Assembly (NCBI GenBank): GCA_022496205.1
Contig: WTXD01000007.1
Span: forward strand, 124,001-188,000
Length of the DNA stretch: 64,000 nucleotides
DNA from: Gloeopeniophorella convolvens
Lineage: Eukaryota > Basidiomycota > Agaricomycetes > Russulales
Direction: 5' to 3'
Part shown: in pieces, positions 48,890 to 59,994 of the stretch
Numbering within the stretch: position 1 is the stretch's first letter
Layout: every line of letters starts with the position of its first letter
The notes under the pieces: generated by a model
What the model was told of the DNA's origin: nothing
The model's input: only the letters and a program-made list of their open reading frames with translations
The model's database searches: none
Translations under genes and position numbers: made by a program

Positions 48890-49361
48890 GTCATAGCTAC
48901 CCACTCCACCGCGCTTGTTCATAATTTTGGCAGTGGTCATAGGAGATCTGAATGATTTGTTGAAACCGACTATGATGCGACAGTACCTCGCGCGATCCGA
49001 TGCTCTCCCCACCCTCGCCTTCGTTTGGCAAAGCAGACCGTGGCTGGAGTGGTGTGTACGGTATTCGTAATCTCAAAATGAAGGACGGGGCCTCAAGACC
49101 TTGTGGCCAGATAATGGCGATGATAACGCGTCGATACCCGACGCCTCTGCGTTGAAAAGGGGTTTTCTTGTATAGACGAGCAAGCTATTCTCGTTACAGT
49201 AGCTTAGCAGGAACTGTCTGGTCTGATATGTTTTCGAAATGCGTCATATGACGGCGTGTCCGCGTCACGCGCGTGTCGAGCGCCCAATTTGAGACGCGGC
49301 CACTCAAAGGCGCTCGCCGCGGGCCACTCGACTCCCCCTATGGACTTGGTTAGTCACCACC
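48890..49361. other. Intergenic region upstream of the PIP-box gene
   Basis: About 470 bp with no conserved frame. A CCGCGTCACGCGCGTG segment at about 49259-49274 is GC-rich but has no exact ACGCGT. Confidence 0.5.
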
Positions 49362-51361
49362 ATGGGCCCTCGACCTTCTTTTTCTGGGCAGCTCCCAATC
49401 GAGTCTTATTTCAAGCCGAAGGCAACGGGAAATACTAAGGCCAGCAGTTCGTTCAAGCGGAAGATTCGAGCCAATGAAGACGATGCAGAATCGGTGTCTG
49501 AGCCAAGAGCGAGCACCACGAAGAAGAAAAAGACAGCGGGGTCATCTCGCGATACTACATCTGTGGTCCAGTCCAATCGCGGATTGAGTGAGATATATGA
49601 GTATCAATTGGGATGGTCTGGCTGGGCTGAGCGTCAAACCCTTCAACAGGAGACCCCGAGCTTGTGACGCCTAAAGTCCGTTCCAGGGCGTTTGCAGCAA
49701 CATCTCTAGCCACTCCAGAAACGGCTACGAGGGCACGACCTCGGAAGGTCGCAAGCATAGACGATGTAAGTTGATGCATACTCGCATAGTACACTCTTAC
49801 CTATTGATATCTGTTCTAGGAATCTGTCATAGTCGTTTCGTCGTCGTCATCGTCGCCTCCGCGTGAACTGTATAGTGGCGGGGGTGTGGCGCGCGCTGCG
49901 AAAGTGGCTGTACTCACGTTTGGTCTGCCAACACCACAAACAGTAACGCACAGTCCCGAGCAAGCACCCCGGGCGGATGTGTCTCGTTTTCAGGTTGTTG
50001 ACTCCCGTCTCACCGGAGAGGAACTTGATTCCCCGATATCTTCTCAGGCCCCCTCGACACCATCCCGTCCAAGGATCATGTCCGATGATGCGATTTTCCC
50101 TGCACATCCCACAACTCCACATTCTCAGCGCATCGTGCCATCGTCTCAATGGTCTGCCGACGAACAAATGTACGCACCGAGCTCCCAACCAAGGTCGAAT
50201 GTTCACGCTGGCGGGTCCCCGGAACGCAATCAGCGAGGTGTTGTCACAGAAGAGCGACACATACATCCCTCGCATAGTCCAGAGAGTCAGTTGGCACCAA
50301 AGTCACGTCCATCTCCCATCGAGTTCAAAAAACCCACCCTGCCAGCCCTTTTTCGGCCGTCAGATCTGTCTTCGGATTGCGAATTAGATCCCGCAGATGC
50401 AGCTAATGGCAATCCATCTTCGCCCCTCACCGCTCTGAGCACTTCGTCCACGTCTTCGAATGGGAACAGCTATCGGAAGCGGACGCAAAGCAGCCAGTTC
50501 GAACCGACGTCACAATTCGAGGAAATTGAGATGCAGGCTTCTCCCCAGAATCCCATGTGTGTTTCGAAGGCTCATATAAGCCCAACCTCCCCTACGGAGC
50601 GGCGAGTATTTCGATTACCGCTGTCGTGTACGAATCTGAAACTTCTTCAACTCAGGCTCAGCGTCGACTCGTCACAAGAACAACGCCAATACCCTCATAT
50701 CACTGATTCCAACCAAGGGATATCATCAATTGGCCATAGTTTAGAGCCTCCACATTCTCAGTCAAGCCCTCTGGCACCTCTAACATCCTCACCTCCCCAA
50801 ATATCTGTTCCAATTCGCCAGAGAACACGCCTCCCCCAGGCGGAGGAACATTCACCTGGATATTCTCCTCAAACACCTGCTAAGATTCTAGACAACGTGC
50901 CACTTGTGTCGTCGCCCGGAGGCATGCCTGAACGTAGTTCCCATTCCCAGCAAGGTTATGCACTGCCGCTGCTGCAAGTAGGCATCCCACTTGATTATGA
51001 GGATCCTACCTCGGAAGAGGAAGAAAATTTCTTGGTAAATCCCTCACCGATCCGCCGGCGAATGTCGCCATCCACGACCCACGATATCGCCATCTCAGCA
51101 AGCGCGACTACATCCAGGCGTGTGTATTCGGGTTTACGCATATCGCACGCCAAGCTGCGGTGTCTTCCCGACCTACCCGCGAGTCTTGACAGTGATGGTG
51201 CAGGGTTGTCTTTTCCCGATGATGACTTCAGCCTGCCTATGACAAGCCAGGACATGTCATCTGGCGTGGGCTCTTATCTCGAGCTTGTCGGCACGCTACC
51301 CCCGGAGGTTACAGACTTTTTGGATATGATCGGTCCGGAGTCTCTCCCTTCAGACCAGTAA
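49362..51361 (+). CDS. Unrecognised Ser-rich protein with PIP box and SQ/TQ cluster
   Basis: Family not recognised. Residues 10-17, QLPIESYF, fit the PCNA-interacting (PIP) box consensus Q-x-x-[I/L/M]-x-x-[F/Y]-[F/Y] exactly, followed by KPK. Next come a basic, NLS-like stretch (TTKKKKTAGSS) and a long low-complexity region rich in Ser, Pro and Gln. At least ten SQ/TQ dipeptides are present (SSQWS, SSQPR, RTQSSQFEPTSQFEE, HSQSS, TSQDM), as in ATM/ATR-target clusters. The only folded-looking part is short, near GSYLELVGTLPPEVTDFLDM at the C-terminus. Introns: about 49590-49650 (needed to leave SNRGL and reach RDPELVTPKV) and 49765-49820. Likely nuclear, tied to DNA replication or repair; this is inference from motifs. 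Confidence 0.75.
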
Positions 51362-51476
51362 TTCCTTGTCATTTGTTTCTCATAGCATCTCTTGGGGTTG
51401 AGACTACCATTCACATAATCGCATTTCATTGTACAGAAAGCAACCAAGTAGCACATTTATTGATGAGTTATACATC

Positions 51477-53248
51477 TCATTCAGCAGGATCGTTCAGGTC
51501 GAGCTGCTTCGGCTCATCGAGAGAGACATCCTCGAGCAACGTGCTGCCAGATGCCCGGCTCTCGTCTGATGACTCGCCTTCCGGTGCGACGAGCAACTTC
51601 TCTGAGCCTGTCTCTTCCGAAACTGTTGACAGACGAGTGGAGTGTAGCGCAGACCTCGTCGGAAGTGCCATCTCTTCCGCCTTCTCAGAGTCAAGCGCAG
51701 TGGTGTCGCCGAATACCTGACCTAGCTGCTCGAGGTTAACGTGCGCGGTTTCAGGATAGAGGAAGAAGACGACGACGCCAGAGATGATGCAGAAGCCCAT
51801 GAGGACGAAGTAGTAACCCCCAGAGATGGCGTCGAAGAGCGGAGGAGTGATGAAAGCGATGATGAAGTTCGAGAGCCAGTTCGAGACCGTCGACAGAGCC
51901 ATGCCCTTTGCGCGCGCACGGAGAGGGAAGATCTCTGCCCCAAGCAACCAAGGAGTGGGGCCCCAACTAGCCACGGGTCAGCTTGAGACTAACAGCGCCG
52001 AGAAAAAAGCTCACGTTGCCCCGAAGAAGAACAAATAGATGCAGACAGCGGCGAAGATCCCGTCTGCGGTGGGCATCCGAGCATCGCCGAACGGAAGAGA
52101 GTCTGAATGGAACTGCAGCCCGCCGACAACTGCCAAGGCGAGCGCGAGAGCGGCACTACCGGTGAGAAGGAATGCTCGGCGCCCCCACTTGTCGATCAAG
52201 AACATGGTCGGGATGGTGCCAGCGCAGTAGATCAGAGCACAAGCGCCAGTGTACAGCAGCGCGCGAGGTATGGCGAACCCGGCGCGTCCAAGGTTCTCGG
52301 GGAGGAAGTACAAGATAGCATTGATGCCGTTGAACTGCGCGAAAAGCTGGCACGTTATTCCGATGAACGTACGGCGGGTGTATTGCTTGAACACCTGGCT
52401 CCAGGATGCCTCCCCAAGGACCTTTTCGCGCTCCAGTGTCGTGGCGATCTCAAGATAGCTAGCCCGGACCGCAGGGTCAGTAACGTCGCCGTTTCCGTGA
52501 AGGTCGGCAAGCGTCGTGAGCCCTTCCTCTTGGAACCCGTTCTTGATGAGCCAGCGCGGTGTCTCTGGGAGAAAGATGGTCCAAGTAAAAAGGATGGCCG
52601 CAAGGACAGCCTGTATGATGTAGGGACCGCGCCAGGATATCTCACTAGGGATGGCGAAGAAGAACCCGTAGCCAACCCAGGCGGAGATGGCATATCCGGC
52701 GTTGAGACAGAGGTATTCGATGGAGACGAAGAGGCCTCGGGCATGTCCAGGCGCGATCTCGCACTGCAAGATGGGCACGGTCATCGAGAGCATTCCGACA
52801 GCGATTCCTTGGATGGAACGCCCGACGATAAGGGCAGTGAGATTTGGAGCGAAGATCTGAATGAAGGCCGAGACGAAATATATGACAGCGCCTATGCGCA
52901 CGGACATGCGGCGTCCCATGACATCGCAGACATAAGCAGAGCCGAGGGCGGAAAAGAGGGCGGTGATGTTGAGACAGGCAACCGTAATGGCTAAAAAAAC
53001 CCCGCCGATGAGCAAGTGTTTGTGGAGAGACCGGAGGAGCAGAACTACAACGACACACCGACAACAAATGGGTCAACACCGGTCTCCCCTGTCTGGATTT
53101 GAACCAAGGTGACATCCTTCCCAAACATCCGCTTGATGAACGAGGGCTGGACTTGATTGGCGGCGATAATGCCTTGGCTATAGCCAAACATGGCGTCTCC
53201 CAGAGATGCCAGAGCAGAGGTTGCGATCAGTAGAGGCCGCCCGACCAT
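51477..53248 (-). CDS. MFS sugar/H+ symporter family transporter
   Basis: Twelve-helix sugar-porter family protein. Start taken at MVGRPLLIATSALAS (53248); an in-frame ATG at 53386 would add a hydrophobic stretch that looks like untranslated sequence. Family motifs: DAMFGYSQGIIAANQV in helix 1, SAYVCDVMGRRMSVRIGA, LIVGRSIQGIAVGMLSMTVP, PETPRWLIKNGFQEEG, QLFAQFNGINAILYFLP, DKWGRRAFLLTG, WGPTPWLLGAEIFPLRARAK and a late PETAHVNLEQLGQVF. The C-terminal tail is acidic and Ser-rich (SSDESRASGSTLLEDVSL). Introns near 53045-53010 and 52015-51970. The sugar is not predictable. Divergent from an SDR gene, 367 bp between starts, which hints at a joint sugar or polyol pathway. Confidence 0.93.
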
Positions 53249-53615
53249 CCATCTAGGATACCGGGGTACATAGGATGTTGGCTTCAAAGAAGAAAGAGAC
53301 AGCATTTGGACGAATAAAACAGGAAGAAGCCAAAGCAGGTGACCGAAGGAGACGGAGGGAATATGGGAACAGTGGCCTAGCGCCATAGTGGTTCGATGGA
53401 GAGATTAAATGCGTGAGTGGTTGTTTTGGACTGCCAGGCCATGGCCGTCGGGCTGAGATCCAGCGGGAGCGGGACGTGGCCAGATTAGCTCCAGATCTGG
53501 ATCTCGTCCATATCTTATCGGCCTGCCACTGGGCCTGCACTTTATGTAAATTCACGATCGACTATCGGGCCCAACAGCAGACAAACATTCAGATACCATC
53601 TCATTCGCAGCAACC

Positions 53616-55017
53616 ATGTCCTCCGGCCGTCTTCTCAACAAAGTAATGATTTGGTGGACTATGCCTCGATGTGCGCTGAGCTGCATCCTAACAGGTTGTG
53701 CTCATCACTGGTGCCGGCTCGTGAGCATCCCCAGTTGTCGTGAAGATCGCATGCGTCGAGCTTATCTGGTCCTCAGCGGGATCGGGCTCGAGTCTAGCAT
53801 CCTGTTTGCCCGGGAAGGAGCGAACGTTCTCCTCGTCGATGTAAACTTGGAAGCTGCGCAGAAAGCAGCAGGGATTGTCAATCAAAAGCACCCCAACGTG
53901 AAGGCACTCGCATTCAAAGCTGACGTCGGAAAGGAGGCGGATGTGAAGGCCGCAGTGGACACTGCCGTGAAGGAATTTGGTCGACTGGACGTTATGGTGC
54001 TCAACCTGCTTCCTGTCCCACTGTCATCGTACTGATCCCCTGCATCAGTTTAACAACGCAGGTGGGTGCCGCTTATATCTACTTGCTTCGTGCTTCATGT
54101 GTTCCCCGTTGAACAGGCATTATGCACCCGGACGACGACAATGCGCTCAACACAGAAGAAAAGATCTGGGATTTGACTATGCAGATTAACCTCAAAGGTG
54201 TCTGGTGGGGTTGCAAATATGCGATCCTCGCGATGCGAGAGAACCCGACGGACGAGTCCAAGGGGCTGCACATTGGCGGTAGCATCATCAATACCGCCAG
54301 CTTCGTGGCCTCGATGGGTGCTGCGACGCCTCAGCTTGCTTGTGAGTCAATAATGATCAGATCGTCTCCGTTCGCTGATTCGGCCTTTGCTGTACCTTCA
54401 GACACCGCATCAAAGGTACGTCCGCATCCCGTGGTTGTTGGACATCTACGATTCAATCGCATGAGCAGGGCGCTGTCCTCGCCATGACCCGCGAGTTGGC
54501 TATGGTTCATGCACGCGAAGGTATCAGGGTCAATTCCGTTTCCCCGTGAGTATTGCTTGTTGTATGCTTACCATCGGTCACTTCTGACTGCTATCACCGT
54601 CGCCAGTGGCCCTCTGAAGACACGTACGTTGGGCAGCCCGCCACCGTTGCATAAGCTTCTGATAGTGCGGTACTCTAGCCCTTCTGATGGATTTCCTCGA
54701 CACCCCCGAGAAACGCGATCGACGGCTCGTGCACCTCCCACTGGGTCGGTTCGGCGAGGCAATCGAAATCGCCAAGGCTGCACTATTTCGTAAGTAACAC
54801 CGGAGAACCACGCGAGCAGATTGGCTGATCACCACCTTAGTTGCCACGGATGAGAGTAGTTACATGACGGTAAGCCCCCTTGCAAGAGCCTCGGAAGCTA
54901 GCTGACTCGCTATGACCACAGGGCACCGACCTCAAGGTTGATGGTGGTTTGACTTCGGCATATGTGACGGCAATTGGGGAGCCAGCGCTGGCTCCTCCTT
55001 CCAGTCTCACTGCATGA
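53616..55017 (+). CDS. Short-chain dehydrogenase/reductase (SDR)
   Basis: Classical SDR oxidoreductase. Joining exons gives MSSGRLLNKVVLITGAGSGI (TGxxxGIG nucleotide motif), VLLVDVNLEAAQKAAGIV (Asp after the second strand, favouring NAD), LDVMFNNAGIMHPDD (NNAG), SIINTASFVASMG and LAYTASKGAVLAMTREL (catalytic Ser, Tyr, Lys). Then RVNSVSPGPLKT and a C-terminal GTDLKVDGGLTSAYV. At least eight introns, some cutting through motifs (for example NNAG sits on a 13-nt-scale exon near 54050, and the Tyr codon is split). Substrate unknown; xylitol/sorbitol-type dehydrogenases and other polyol or keto reductases are options. Divergent from the MFS sugar transporter. Confidence 0.93.
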
Positions 55018-55243
55018 AGCACGAGGGGGTGCGTTGTGAGAGGCATGTTAACGCGTTGCGGGGTGCATTAGTTGAAGCGGTTGTAAGGGTCTTGGAAGGC
55101 CGTGGTCAAATGCATCAGTAATACGATAGAATTTGTGATCATAGCCTACAAATGCAAGAGGGCATGCCAGCTACAGTCGCAAGGGCCGAGAGGAGGGTGC
55201 TAAAATACCTACAAGGTTGAGTATGTCTCGAAAACGATCTGCA

Positions 55244-56068
55244 TCAAAGCGCCCGTTTCTCAGTAGCACGCTTCTTCTCCGCCTCCGCTTTCCTGACCCT
55301 CGTGATCTCGACACCAACATCATTCCGGAGTTGGCGGTACATGTCGGGTCTGTAGCCGAGCATAAACAGGATCTCCAAGTGGACAAAGAAGGGTGCAAGG
55401 ACAACAGCTGATGACAAGGTGAACGGGCGTAAAGGGGCAACGTGATACGTAGTTACCTCCGACGATATTGTCCAGAAGCGCAGGAGACCGTCCCTCAGCG
55501 GCGCCATGTCCAATGAACTGGGCAATCCAGCAGACACCGTGCACTACAGCGGAAACGGTTATGTGGTCAACCCTCTGAGCGAAGGCGTTTGCAGTCAAGA
55601 TGGTCAGGAGAGCTTGCGGAGTGTAGATCAACTATGATGAGATGACGTGAGAATGCGGAAGTCAGCGGCCCTATGGGTGCCTTACCGCAGCAACAGGCTC
55701 AAGGAGGTAATAGTAGGCGAGATACACGAGTCCGAGCATGGTTCCGTAGTTGACATCGAAGGCAAGGTACTCGTTGATGCGGTAGTGGGCTTGAGGAAGG
55801 AACGTCGGCTTTGGAGCATCGTGTAGCAGTACTTGAGCAGACCTGATAAACAGCAAAGGGTCGGCTTCCCTTCAAGTGTTCAAAGTGCGCAAGGCTGCTT
55901 ACCATAGAATTAGGGGGACGCAGAGAATGTGAATGAAGATATTGACCGGGTTGTTGTGGTATGCACCGTAGAAAGCGAGCTGCAGTACGCGGGTCGTCAG
56001 ACAGATCAGGTGATGCATGGCCAGCATCAACCCACCTGCTTTCTGACATCAAATGCTGAGAAGGCCAT
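55244..56068 (-). CDS. MPO1: Mpo1-like (DUF962) 2-hydroxy fatty acid dioxygenase
   Basis: ER membrane Fe(II)-dependent enzyme for alpha-oxidation of 2-hydroxy fatty acids (phytosphingosine degradation), after yeast Mpo1. Start MAFSAFDVRKQ at 56068, one intron, then the family block LAFYGAYHNNPVNI with IHILCVPLILW. His-rich ligand region: VDHITVSAVVHGVCWIAQFI and GHGAAEGRSPALLDNI, with the conserved HG...GHG...RSPALLDN pattern. Four or so helices, ending with LILFMLGYRPDM-type sequence, and a charged basic C-terminus (VRKAEAEKKRATEKRAL) at 55244. Short introns throughout. Divergent from SEC22, 268 bp between starts; convergent with the SDR (226 bp). Confidence 0.92.
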
Positions 56069-56336
56069 TTGGTTGGAAGGGAAGGGAAAAGAATTTGAAA
56101 GCGAGATGGAGGGACGGCGAGCTTTTATACAGGGCAGGGCTGTCTGGTCCCTGGCCGAAGAGCGACCCGGGCTCGGTTGTAGTGGTTGGTGGGAAGAGCT
56201 GGACCGCTCCAACAGCTCGGCGGAATCACGTGGCTCTTCCACGTCAGAACACGCTCAGCCGCTGGAGAGCGAGTCCATAGCTTTGAACTCGGACACTCAA
56301 CGCCAGCCACCCTTCCACAGCTCCCCTCGCAGCGAA

Positions 56337-57234
56337 ATGGTCCGATCAACTATCATAGTCAGGGCATCCGACGCGTTGCCTCTTGCAGCCAGCGTAGACG
56401 ACGAGCAGGTGTGTGTGCACCCACCGGGCTTTTCTGCTAGCACTGACTTGCACGTCTCCCCAACGTCGTTCCTCGCTAGACAGAACAAGTCCTACAAGAA
56501 CACAAGCAACAGGCCAAGGTCCTATTCAGACGCATAACCTCCAACTCAGAGCCTCGCCTCTCCATTGAAAGTGGACCATACACGCACCAGTGCGTAGTCA
56601 TTGACAACTTCCCGAGTCGAACTAAAGGGCTTATTCGTCTGCCGTGCTTGATAGTTACCTTATAGCTGACAATGTGGTCTATTTGACAATTGCAGACAAG
56701 TCTTACCCAAGGAAGCTAGCCTTTTCTTACCTCGACGAACTCTCGAAGGAATTCTCCACTTCTTACGGCTCCAAAATTGAGACCACACGGAAACCATACG
56801 CTTTTGTGGGCTTCGGTGAGCCACTCGTGCGAACCCATCTACTGGCATGGCTTGCTCATGTGCGACAGACACCTTCATGTCCAAGACTGCCAGGCTATAT
56901 CAGGACACGCGCACAGCGAACGCCGCGGGGTCCAACCTCGACAGACTGAACGACGACTTACAAGACGTGACGAGGATCATGACCAAGAATATGGAGGAAC
57001 TATTGTGGAGAGGAGATTCGCTTGACAGTACGTGCCCATCGCGTGATCCCCGGTGTGCAGCGCGAATGAAGTTACATAGGGATGTCACACTTATCAAGCT
57101 CCCTTCGCTCGGAGTCGGAAAAGTACCGACGAGCGGCACGTAACATCAACTTCAATGCGATGCTACGGCAGTATGCTCCTCTAGGTGCTATAATTTTTAT
57201 CATAATTATTCTGATTTGGTGGAGGTTCACATGA
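56337..57234 (+). CDS. SEC22: SEC22, R-SNARE of ER-Golgi transport
   Basis: Longin-domain v-SNARE in COPI/COPII traffic. Start MVRSTIIVRASDALPLAASV at 56337. Exons joined by short introns give TEQVLQEHKQQAKVLFRRIT, then ADNVVYLTIADKSYPRKLAF, LDELSKEFSTSYGSKIET and RKPYAFVGFDTFMSKTARLY. The SNARE motif is NLDRLNDDLQDVTRIMTKNM with the zero-layer Arg region, followed by DSLDRMSHLSSSL and the C-terminal anchor LGAIIFIIIILIWWRFT at 57185-57231. Length fits the family (about 210 residues). Confidence 0.94.
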
Positions 57235-57505
57235 TAACCTTGCCTCTCTACCTCTCTGTATACATATCTTCATGTGCATGCCTACTGCTGGGCGGGAAAG
57301 CATTTCCGGTCGCCTGTCTGGGGCTGATAAGTGGCCTTGACCAGGCGTGAGGCATCCCTTTTGATTGATCAAAAGGAAGTACTTTAAGCGCCATCTCGGC
57401 ACACGAATGTGCACGAGGCAGAACTCTTGAGATATATATTGCCCGGTGCTTATTGTGTGCTCTTCTCCCTGACAGCCATCTCTTGCGGCCAGCATCTGGT
57501 GATCC

Positions 57506-59640
57506 ATGTCGATATATCGCTCGCCCAGTCCGTCCCCGTATGCGCCTCCCAGTCCCATTCCTAGCCCGGCGATGCAGGCACAGCCCATGTCTGCTCCCGG
57601 TGGCCAAATCCAGCCTGGCACGATCACTTACACAACATCTACGAGCCCCGATGGCAGACTCACTTATCACCCCTTCAAGTAAGTCAAGTGTGCGATCTTT
57701 ACTCGCTGGCGCGGGAACTCATCGTGTCGGCGCGTTCATCAGGGCTGTGCCAGTCAGGTTAGCTATTTTAGTTCCGATGCTATACTAGATCGTGCGATTC
57801 ACGGCAAACGCGCTGCAGCTATCAGACAAACGCCGGCATCGTAAGTGGCATCCAGTGGATCCCAGCCGAGGCGACCAGCGTTGTACCCTCTGGCGCTCAG
57901 CCCGCGGGTGCGGTACGTATCATACCCTGCGCCCTATTGTCTCCTGAACTGTATTGATCGATACGTCAGGACTTCGTATCGTCTTGGAATCGAGGGGGCC
58001 AAAATCGTGACGAAAGGGCTCTGAGGGAATGGTCTGTGACACAACCCTCCGCCCCAGTGAGCCATCCTGACGCAGCCACTCTGTTTGGCTCGTAGGCAAA
58101 AAGACGAGGAGAGACGCATTCATAAAGAAGAGAAGGAGGCATCCAAGCGCATGAAGAAAGAGAGGGAGCGCGAGATGCGCCATGCACGCGAGAGGGATCA
58201 TGGCCGATCAATGAGCGGGAACTACTCTGCTGTGCCATCAGTTGCTGGCTCTGTGGGCAGCGGCTACAGCGGGACTTATTCCAACCCGATGAATGACCTC
58301 GAGAGGCGCATGGACAATGTTGACCTTGGTCGGTCTCGGAAAGGTTCCGTAGGCGACTACAGCAACAGACGTCGAAGCACCTACACGGAGGCCCCCGTTG
58401 CTGGCTATCCCGGAGGTATACAGTCCCCAGGTTCTCCGTATCAGTCCCCGATGGCACCTCCTTCCCCCGTATCGACTGCAGCCAACCCTGGATATGCGCC
58501 AGCTGCTGGCTATCATACCTCGGCATACCCTCCAGCTGCGGCTGGCGCAGACCCTTATCAGCGTGCTTCCTCCCCTTACCACGGTGCTCCTGGTGGCTAC
58601 CCCGAGCAAGCCATCCTATCGCGTTCCCGAGCTCCATCCCCGATTCCTGGTGGCATAACAGGGCCCTATGGCGGCAATCGGTCTCGCGCACCTTCACCCA
58701 TACCGGGTGCAATGGCCGGCGTGGGCGCGTACGGTGCACGGTCGCGTGCTGCGTCTCCCATCCCTGGTGCTATGCCGTATGCACCTCCGCGCCCGCTCTC
58801 CCGCGCGGCCTCTCCTCTGCCTGGCGCTGCGCCGCTTCCGTATGGCGCACAGCCCAGTTTCCCTCAGCCCACTGTTCCCGGACGTTCTCCGCACATCGGG
58901 AACACCCCCGCCCTCGGCGCCGCCCAGTTTGAACAGCAGCAGATGCTGTCACCACCTGACGGCTTCAGCCGCCCTGCAAACCTCGCGCAGTCTTATACAT
59001 TCTTCGAGACCATGAAGATCCAAGACATGGATGATTTCTTCGAGAACATGCCGAGGATGCCCATGGTCTTGGTCCCGCATGATGTTTACCACGAGGACTG
59101 GATCCGCTTCATCCAGGTACGTAATCCCTTCTGAGACTGCGATCCCAGGTACTAAGGGCTTCCATCAAGGACCTTGCGATGGCCTGGTCTGGCAAGCTGC
59201 CAACGTCAGACCAGAGCCGCGCCTCACGCCCCTCTACCATCACCGCCGAACTGGTCGATCTCTGGAACAACTCGTTCTTCGTCCAGCGCGGCGTGGAGGT
59301 CGTCCTGTTCAAGGGCCGCGAGCGCCGCTCGGGCCCAGCGTTCGGCCAGGTCGAGCGCAACCTCCCCGGCTTCGGCAACGACTCCGACTCTGACTCCAGC
59401 GACTCTCAGTCGTCGGATTCGTCGAATGATTCCGATGACAAGTACGCGCGCGGCGGCGCGGGATATTACCCGTCATACTCTTCCGACTCGAAGAGGAGGA
59501 AGTCGGAACGCAAGGCCGAGAAGAAGCGCAAGGAAAAAGAGAAGAAGGCCCGTCGTCGTGCCCGTGAGCGCGAGCGGACCTATGCTCTCTACATCACCTG
59601 CATCGCCCCGCGCGACGGCCCCCTCGCTCCCCCGTACTGA
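57506..59640 (+). CDS. Conserved basidiomycete protein with SRAPSPIPG repeats
   Basis: Not assigned to a known family. Start MSIYRSPSPSPYAPPSPIP at 57506; early introns lie near 57680-57725, 57767-57810, 57912-57968 and 58033-58095. A charged coiled-coil-like segment (QKDEERRIHKEEKEASKRMK, EREREMRHARERD) precedes a Pro/Ser/Gly-rich part with four related repeats: SRAPSPIPGG, SRAPSPIPGA, SRAASPIPGA and SRAASPLPGA (about 58620-58835). A globular-looking C-terminal domain follows: YTFFETMKIQDMDDFFENMP, LVPHDVYHEDWIRFIQDLA, LVDLWNNSFFVQRGVEVVLF. Next is a Ser/Asp run (SDSDSSDSQSSDSSNDSDD), a Lys/Arg run and the end LYITCIAPRDGPLAPPY. Architecture suggests a cytoplasmic or cortical scaffold; inference only. 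Confidence 0.8.
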
Positions 59641-59994
59641 AGGGAGAGATTGAGGCTGGACGTTCAGAAGCGAAGGACGTCTTATATGAGGACCCAGCAC
59701 ACACCTATGTGTCATTTTCTTGTCTAACTAAGGAAAGGAACGCCGATCGAAGCAGCATATAGCCCCTGTTTGTACGCTTGATACACAACAAAGGATGTCT
59801 TGTCTATTTAATTACACTCGAATTACGCACAACGCGGACCTTCGACCATACTCGCACCAAAATCCATGCCACTTCTCAGTGGCTGTCGGTGTGAGAACAG
59901 CGAAGTATCATGCATGTACGAATAATAAAAACACTAGAGGAGTACAAGTCAAGGAGATGTTGTAGCTGTCCGAACGCGAGGGCGGTGCTCGTGA
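59641..59994. other. Convergent intergenic region, no gene seen
   Basis: About 350 bp between the stops of the repeat protein and the XRN2/RAT1 gene. AT-richer than the flanks, consistent with 3' untranslated sequence. Confidence 0.5.

Noticed and set aside
52107..52994. Plus-strand frame of about 295 codons opposite the MFS transporter
   Set aside because: Charged random-looking sequence; the antisense frame carries all MFS motifs.
57966..58739. Minus-strand frame of about 257 codons opposite the SRAPSPIPG protein
   Set aside because: No motif, and the plus strand has a multi-exon frame with consistent splicing and codon use.
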